A stretch of DNA of 9,079 nucleotides from Desulfobacterales bacterium (GTDB taxonomy: Bacteria > Desulfobacterota > Desulfobacteria > Desulfobacterales > 4be13), in contig JAOZRQ010000095.1 of the NCBI GenBank assembly GCA_029940115.1, positions 7,223 through 16,301 on the forward strand, read 5' to 3'. The position numbers were made by a program, and so were the translations under genes. Under the pieces are notes generated by a model that was not told the DNA's origin, ran no database searches, and worked only from the letters and a program-made list of their open reading frames with translations. Of the stretch, positions 6,406-9,079 are shown piece by piece (the first letter of the stretch is position 1; each line of letters starts with the position of its first letter).

Positions 6406-6881
6406 TTGTCTTTTCCAACACCACACCGTTCATAGCTCTTTCCTGCATTGACAGACTCGATCTGCTGCCCACAGTGTTCGGCAGAATTCATGTTGCGGAC
6501 GCAGTTGCTGAGGAATGCGCGACAGGAGGAGATATCTTTGTTCCCAAGCTGACAGAACTTCCATGGATACATATCGTGGAAAACCCGAAAAGTCAACATT
6601 ATGATGCCCTGAGCAGTTTGGACAAAGGGGAAAGACATACGATCCTGTCGGCAGTTGAAATGAATGCGGACATTGTGATCATTGATGAAAAGACAGGCCG
6701 CAAAATTGCCGAACACATGGGACTTTCCGTGACTGGCACACTGGGCGTTCTTCTCAAGGCGAAACAGATGGGAAAGATAACCTCCTTTGCAGACTGCGTA
6801 AACGCCATGTTGGAGAACGGCATACGTTACAATATGAGTCTTGTGAGAAGATTGGCATCGCAAGTCGGAGAATATCTGTAA
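6402..6881 (+). CDS. PIN-domain toxin, DUF3368 type
   Basis: This 159-residue protein is a predicted Mg-dependent ribonuclease toxin. It has the DUF3368 layout: MIVFSNTTPFIALSCIDRL at the start, VADAVAEEC at about 32-40, LDKGERHTILSAVE with the mid-protein acidic site, NADIVIIDEKTGRKIAE with the third, and GLSVTGTLGVLLKAKQMGKI. The first catalytic position is Asn (SNTTP) where many PIN domains have Asp (SDTSP); SNTTP is a known variant in this family, but it leaves fewer metal-binding acids. It is coupled to the UPF0175 antitoxin by a 4-nt overlap, and the pair appears complete. The stop is immediately followed by the ATG of a 25-codon mini-ORF. Confidence 0.9.
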   Translation: MIVFSNTTPFIALSCIDRLDLLPTVFGRIHVADAVAEECATGGDIFVPKLTELPWIHIVENPKSQHYDALSSLDKGERHTILSAVEMNADIVIIDEKTGRKIAEHMGLSVTGTLGVLLKAKQMGKITSFADCVNAMLENGIRYNMSLVRRLASQVGEYL

Positions 6882-6959
6882 ATGAGAGAGGACATCGTTA
6901 CCCCTCAATGGGTGGAATGGATGATTGAGAACATGGATCGCGTGGATGCGCCTGATTAG
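6882..6959 (+). CDS. 25-codon mini-ORF carrying module M
   Basis: The frame starts with an ATG touching the PIN toxin's stop codon and encodes MREDIVTP, then QWVEWMIENMDRVDAPD, ending at TAG 6957-6959. GGAG at 6867-6870, 11 nt upstream, could serve as a ribosome site, and coupling to the toxin's termination is possible. The VEWMIENMDR-DAPD core is module M. It is either a real micropeptide read from the TA operon or a module fragment that happened to land in an open frame. I cannot assign a function. Confidence 0.4.
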   Translation: MREDIVTPQWVEWMIENMDRVDAPD

Positions 6960-6982
6960 CCCTGCTTTTTCTTGTCCATGTA

Positions 6983-7094
6983 CACGGATTATGGTTAAGA
7001 AAGGATTACTGTTCGCCTCCCGGAGCGGCCCGGTCACCTGCAAAGGTTCTGTGTGAGAAGGTTCGGAGTAATCCTTTCTTAACCATAATCCGTG
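6983..7094. repeat. Perfect 28-bp inverted repeat of family B (B3/B4) with 56-bp spacer
   Basis: The left arm 6983-7010 (cacggattatggttaaga continuing aaggattact) is the exact reverse complement of the right arm 7067-7094. The spacer is GC-rich (gcctcccggagcggcccgg) and carries cacctgcaaagg. Such an arrangement could extrude a cruciform or mark the ends of a small non-autonomous element. There is no protein in it. Confidence 0.9.
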
Positions 7095-7152
7095 CAGATG
7101 TTAAGAAAGGATTACTGCCCGCCTCCCGGAGCGGCCCGGTTACATGTAAAGG
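6995..7152 (+). repeat. 52-bp direct repeats (6995-7046 and 7101-7152)
   Basis: ttaagaaaggattact, then gcctcccggagcggcccggt and about 12 more bases, recur at a 106-bp offset with five mismatches. The second copy starts 6 bp after the right inverted arm, so half of the inverted-repeat element has been duplicated next to itself. The second copy continues into attacgggttctctgccg, which is also found after copy B6. Confidence 0.85.
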
Positions 7153-7227
7153 ATTACGGGTTCTCTGCCGACGAAGAACTTTTATTTGAACGGATTAGGG
7201 ATTCACAGAAAAGGGAGATTGCAAATT

Positions 7228-7482
7228 ATGACAGAATTATTTTATAGAGAAGAAATGATGAACGGACTGAAAATTATTATCGAACACGGGGAAGACGGAT
7301 ACTTTGTCGCCCGCTGTCCTTCTCTGAAAGGATGCTGGTCCCAGGGAAAAACAGAAGACGATGCCAGAACGAACATCCGGGAAGCCGTTGAACTGTATCT
7401 GGAGCCGGATGATCAGACCGTCGTCATTGAAAATCAGAGAATTGCAGAGGTAGCCGATCGCATGGATGAGCCTGATGATTAA
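7228..7482 (+). CDS. HicB-like antitoxin, apparently orphan
   Basis: This protein of about 84 residues contains the compact HicB fold: LKIIIEHGEDGYFVARCPSL, KGCWSQGKTEDDARTNIREA and VELYLEPDDQ, the usual strand-strand-helix of HicB antitoxins. No HicA (a roughly 60-residue dsRBD-like toxin) precedes or follows it, and no DNA-binding domain is attached. Start choice: ATG 7228 has GGGAG at 7213-7217; ATGs at 7255 and 7258 would give the family's more typical N-terminus, so the true start is uncertain. The last residues, DRMDEPDD, resemble the module M ending, with 19 of 20 bases (7456-7475) matching 3280-3299. A bare HicB-like domain without its toxin is common in this sort of island; function is uncertain. 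Confidence 0.85.
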   Translation: MTELFYREEMMNGLKIIIEHGEDGYFVARCPSLKGCWSQGKTEDDARTNIREAVELYLEPDDQTVVIENQRIAEVADRMDEPDD

Positions 7483-7495
7483 CCTCTGTGTGTTC

Positions 7496-7550
7496 ATCTA
7501 CATGGATTGTGGTTAAGAAGGGGATTACAGGTTCTCTTGCCGGCGGGAAT
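7496..7550 (+). repeat. Family B repeat, copy B6 (forward, extended)
   Basis: catctacatggattgtggtt continuing aagaaggggattacaggttc and tcttgccggcgggaatcc. The extension beyond the core (ggttctctgccg-like) is shared with 7158-7170, so full family B elements are longer than the 30-bp core. It begins 14 bp after the HicB-like stop. Confidence 0.7.
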
Positions 7551-7632
7551 CCTTGTTTACAAATAACAGCCTGAATAAAGACCCTGACAGATGGTCGGGG
7601 AGCTGCCGGACAAATCAGAAAAGGAGAAAAAA

Positions 7633-7854
7633 ATGAATCAGATTGCTTTGAAAATATCCGAAAAAATCAGGGAACTGCCGGATACGAATCTCTATGAAGT
7701 TCTGGATTTCATCGAAGCTCTCATCCGGAAAAACAGAGAAATGAGCGACACGGAATATCTTGAAGGCATTCCGGGAATGGCGGAGAGCATTGCCGAGGGC
7801 AGAAAAGAAGCTGTCAACGATTGTGCAACCCTCAAAGATATCGGCTGGGAATAA
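7633..7854 (+). CDS. Antitoxin of a Txe/YoeB-type TA pair
   Basis: This 73-residue protein begins with a helix of the type LKISEKIRELPDTNLYEVLD followed by FIEALIRKNREM, as in the DUF2281/antitoxin group where ELP precedes a long helix. It ends with YLEGIPGMAESIAEGRKEAV plus NDCATLKDIGWE. The SIPGM-ESI-EGR-E pattern with a terminal Trp is what I associate with antitoxins encoded before YoeB toxins. ATG 7633 was chosen for AAGGAG at 7621-7626, 6 nt upstream; the frame runs back to 7591 but without a better site. The YoeB-like toxin begins 4 nt after its stop. It looks intact, while its partner does not. Confidence 0.8.
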   Translation: MNQIALKISEKIRELPDTNLYEVLDFIEALIRKNREMSDTEYLEGIPGMAESIAEGRKEAVNDCATLKDIGWE

Positions 7855-7858
7855 GCAA

Positions 7859-8176
7859 ATGTATGAAATCGTATTCACAAAGCAGGCTGTAAAAGACGCA
7901 GCGAAACTGGAACGGCACAATCTGAAATCAAAGGCAATGAATCTGATCCGGCTGATACGGACCGACCCCTTTGCCTATCCGCCTCCGTTTGAGTATCTGG
8001 GAGGGAAGATGAAAGGTCTGATTTCAAGAAGGATTAACAGACAGCACAGACTGGTTTACGAAGTGTTTGAATATGGGTGGAAGGAAACCCGGCTTTTTCT
8101 TGCAGGGAAAGGAGTCGGACCGTTCGGGAAAAAGCCGGTTTTTTTGTACACAAGAAAAAAGAGAAAAGGCAACTGA
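7859..8176 (+). CDS. yoeB: YoeB/Txe-type toxin with lost catalytic C-terminus
   Basis: Residues 1-71 follow the YoeB fold closely: MYEIVFTKQAVKDAAKL, KAMNLIRLIRTDPFAYPPPF, EYLGGKMKGLISRRINRQHR and LVYEVFE. Glu45 and Arg64 align by eye with E. coli YoeB Glu46 and Arg65. YoeB normally ends around residue 84 with a His-Tyr pair that takes part in mRNA cleavage on the ribosome. Here the last strand and that pair are missing: after EYGWKETRLF the frame runs on for about 25 basic, unrelated residues to TGA at 8174-8176, passing through a terminator-like hairpin. The toxin is probably inactive, or at most able to bind the antitoxin or ribosome. No alternative frame restores the ending in this window. 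Confidence 0.8.
   Translation: MYEIVFTKQAVKDAAKLERHNLKSKAMNLIRLIRTDPFAYPPPFEYLGGKMKGLISRRINRQHRLVYEVFEYGWKETRLFLAGKGVGPFGKKPVFLYTRKKRKGN
8085..8145 (+). terminator. Rho-independent terminator-like hairpin inside the YoeB reading-through frame
   Basis: aaacccggctttttc (8085-8099) pairs with gaaaaagccggtttt (8128-8142), 14 of 15 positions, around a 28-nt loop, and is followed by an unbroken T-run ending at 8145. It sits inside the nominal coding frame, suggesting the sequence from about 8080 onward was never part of yoeB. It is also similar in plan to the hairpin at 8451-8503. Confidence 0.6.
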
Positions 8177-8450
8177 AAAGTGTGAACCACCTTTCAGGCA
8201 AAATGAAAGATGCCCTTTTTTTCCATGCCTTGAGACAAACATGTCGGCCCTGCGGCCTCAATCGGTTCCATGCCGCGTCACCTACAAACATGTCGGCCCC
8301 ATCATTTGCCCGGAATGACAGGTTGCCGACGAGGATGCCTGCACCATGAGGGACATCGAATGTCAACAACCTTCTTTCCGGGAAACGACACTTTGTCTGA
8401 CATTTCGGGCTTTCCCTGACACCAAGGGGAATGGGGCGAACGAGGGAAAA

Positions 8451-8503
8451 AAAACCGGTTTCGGTTGAGGGGGTGAAGGTCAAGGGAGAAGAAACCGGGT
8501 TTT
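8451..8503. repeat. Hairpin aaaaccggtttc / gaaaccgggtttt
   Basis: The arms at 8451-8462 and 8491-8503 are complementary apart from one extra g, with a 28-nt loop. The left arm is itself part of a 10-bp palindrome (8452-8461). The design (about 12-15 bp arms containing accggtt, 28-nt loop) repeats that of the hairpin at 8085-8142. Confidence 0.5.
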
Positions 8504-8528
8504 GGCGCCCAGCTCCCTTTTGATGCCA

Positions 8529-8550
8529 AAGGGATTGATGGCAATCCCTT
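8529..8550. repeat. Stem-loop aagggatt-gatggc-aatccctt
   Basis: A perfect 8-bp stem with a 6-nt loop, located just before the right copy of the 17-bp inverted repeat. No T-run follows, so it is not a typical terminator. Confidence 0.6.
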
Positions 8551-8652
8551 GAGAACACCGAATGGAGGCCCGTGAGGCCGACATGTTTGTAGCTCTTCCC
8601 CGTGCAAATTGCGAATCACACGGGATAATTGAGCCTGATGCAGGCGATGGAG

Positions 8653-8706
8653 GTGCAAAGAAGGCCCTTGGGATGACAGGGTCTCAACCATTGGCAATCT
8701 TTGCAC
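8653..8706. repeat. 9-bp inverted repeat gtgcaaaga / tctttgcac
   Basis: The arms at 8653-8661 and 8698-8706 are perfectly complementary, with a 36-nt loop. From 8177 to 8970 these hairpins and inverted repeats are all that I can support. Reading frames in this stretch on either strand lack ribosome sites and recognisable protein pattern. Confidence 0.5.
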
Positions 8707-8971
8707 TCCCTTGATTGAGCCCTCACAAACACCTGACAGGAATCATCGTATATGACACCCTGAACAAGCTGAGAGTGGCGACAATCACAAATTCCGGCTC
8801 AGACAGCGGAAGGGCAAATCATGGCAATCATTCAATCACATGAATCACAGTTCAGACAAAAGAGGGACAAAAGTTGTCTGTCAAAAACTGGACATAAATT
8901 TTTACACCAAGTCCAAAAAAATGGTGAGCAATGGCGCGTCGGTAACAATCAAACCTGAACCCTACAGAAAC

Positions 8972-9079
8972 AAACTCAGAAACTCACAAACACACAAACT
9001 CACAAACTCAGAAACTCACAAACACACAAACTCAGAAACTCAGAAACTCACAAACTCACAAACTCAGAAACTCAGAAAC
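8972..9079 (+). repeat. Octamer tandem repeat array (13.5 units, continuing past window end)
   Basis: Thirteen perfectly phased 8-mers followed by aaac run to the last base. The units are aaactcag, aaactcac and aaacacac. Writing them G, C and X gives G C X C, G C X G, G C C G, G: a 32-bp higher-order period with variants. The top strand has no stop codon in any frame because the unit contains none. The array's true length is unknown, since the window ends inside it. Confidence 0.95.

Larger units (their letters stand above)
8235..8592. repeat. Inverted/direct repeat set around acaaacatgtcggcc
   Basis: acaaacatgtcggccc occurs at 8235-8250 and again as ctacaaacatgtcggcc at 8282-8298. The exact reverse complement of the latter, ggccgacatgtttgtag, is at 8576-8592. 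The 17-bp perfect inverted pair encloses 277 bp with hairpins but no convincing reading frame, like the ends of a small degraded element. Confidence 0.65.

Noticed and set aside
6132..7043. 303-codon open frame on the - strand
   Set aside because: It lies antisense to the UPF0175 and PIN genes, which have clear family motifs, ribosome sites and coupling. Its translation shows no recognisable domain, and its C-terminal half is simply the complement of the antitoxin.
6983..7094. Integron attC site
   Set aside because: The arms contain GTTAAGA rather than the GTTRRRY / RYYYAAC core pair, the arms are perfectly rather than imperfectly paired, and no integrase is in the window.
8034..8706. Two overlapping - strand frames (134 and 174 codons) and + strand frames at 8067-8349
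   Set aside because: There is no ribosome site or domain pattern, they are rich in Pro/Arg/Ser/Cys as expected of non-coding GC-rich sequence, and they run across hairpins and a terminator.
8865..8930. Promoter-like TTGTCT ... TAAATT before the octamer array
   Set aside because: The spacing is about 15 bp, the boxes are weak, and no supported gene follows.
8972..9079. CRISPR array
   Set aside because: The units are contiguous 8-mers with no spacers, and no cas gene is present.

Overview
The window looks like an accessory, repeat-laden stretch of a Gram-negative bacterial chromosome. All supported genes are on the + strand. The mix of a large STAND NTPase/WD40 protein, many toxin-antitoxin (TA) loci and dense short interspersed repeats fits large, plastic genomes such as filamentous or multicellular sulfate reducers (Desulfobacterota). 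That taxonomic guess is inference from style of content only; there is no rRNA or housekeeping marker.

Layout. Positions 3-3209 hold the 3' part of a large signalling ATPase whose start lies upstream: the Walker B half of an nSTAND1-type NTPase, a transmembrane helix, a coiled coil, then about 13 WD40 blades. From 3210 to about 8180 there is a run of TA loci separated by repeats: a HigB/Gp49-type toxin with an XRE antitoxin (3565-4194); a ribbon-helix-helix antitoxin (4385-4618) overlapping a decapitated MazF-like toxin remnant (4615-4656); a small antitoxin with a ParE/RelE toxin (5146-5633); a UPF0175 antitoxin with a PIN/DUF3368 toxin (6151-6881); an orphan HicB-like antitoxin (7228-7482); and an antitoxin with a YoeB-like toxin that has lost its catalytic C-terminus (7633-8176). 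A remnant of a second WD40 protein sits at 5642-5944. From 8177 to 9079 there is no convincing gene, only hairpins, inverted repeats and a terminal octamer tandem repeat.

Repeats. Family A (about 85-95 bp, beginning tgaaccctgattaaagg) has six more or less complete copies and two fragments, in the gaps after the WD40 gene and between TA loci. Family B (about 30 bp, core ggttaagaaaggatta) occurs in both orientations, including a perfect 28-bp inverted pair at 6983-7094. A coding module M, ending in a peptide like VEWMIENMDRMDEPDP, recurs as a gene tail or mini-ORF at 3202, 4684, 5840, 6882 and, weakly, 7456. Gene breakpoints (mazF, the second WD40 gene) coincide with family A or B sequence, so the repeats appear to mark the joints along which this island was assembled and eroded.

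How it works together. No single pathway is encoded. The TA pairs are independent translationally coupled units (overlaps of 4-7 nt, or gaps of 4-9 nt) that would act in plasmid-like stabilisation, stress response or phage defence, next to a STAND ATPase of a class often linked to immunity or programmed death. The most notable points are the repeat-separated TA cassette arrangement, the recurring M tail, and several toxins that are specifically the broken partner.
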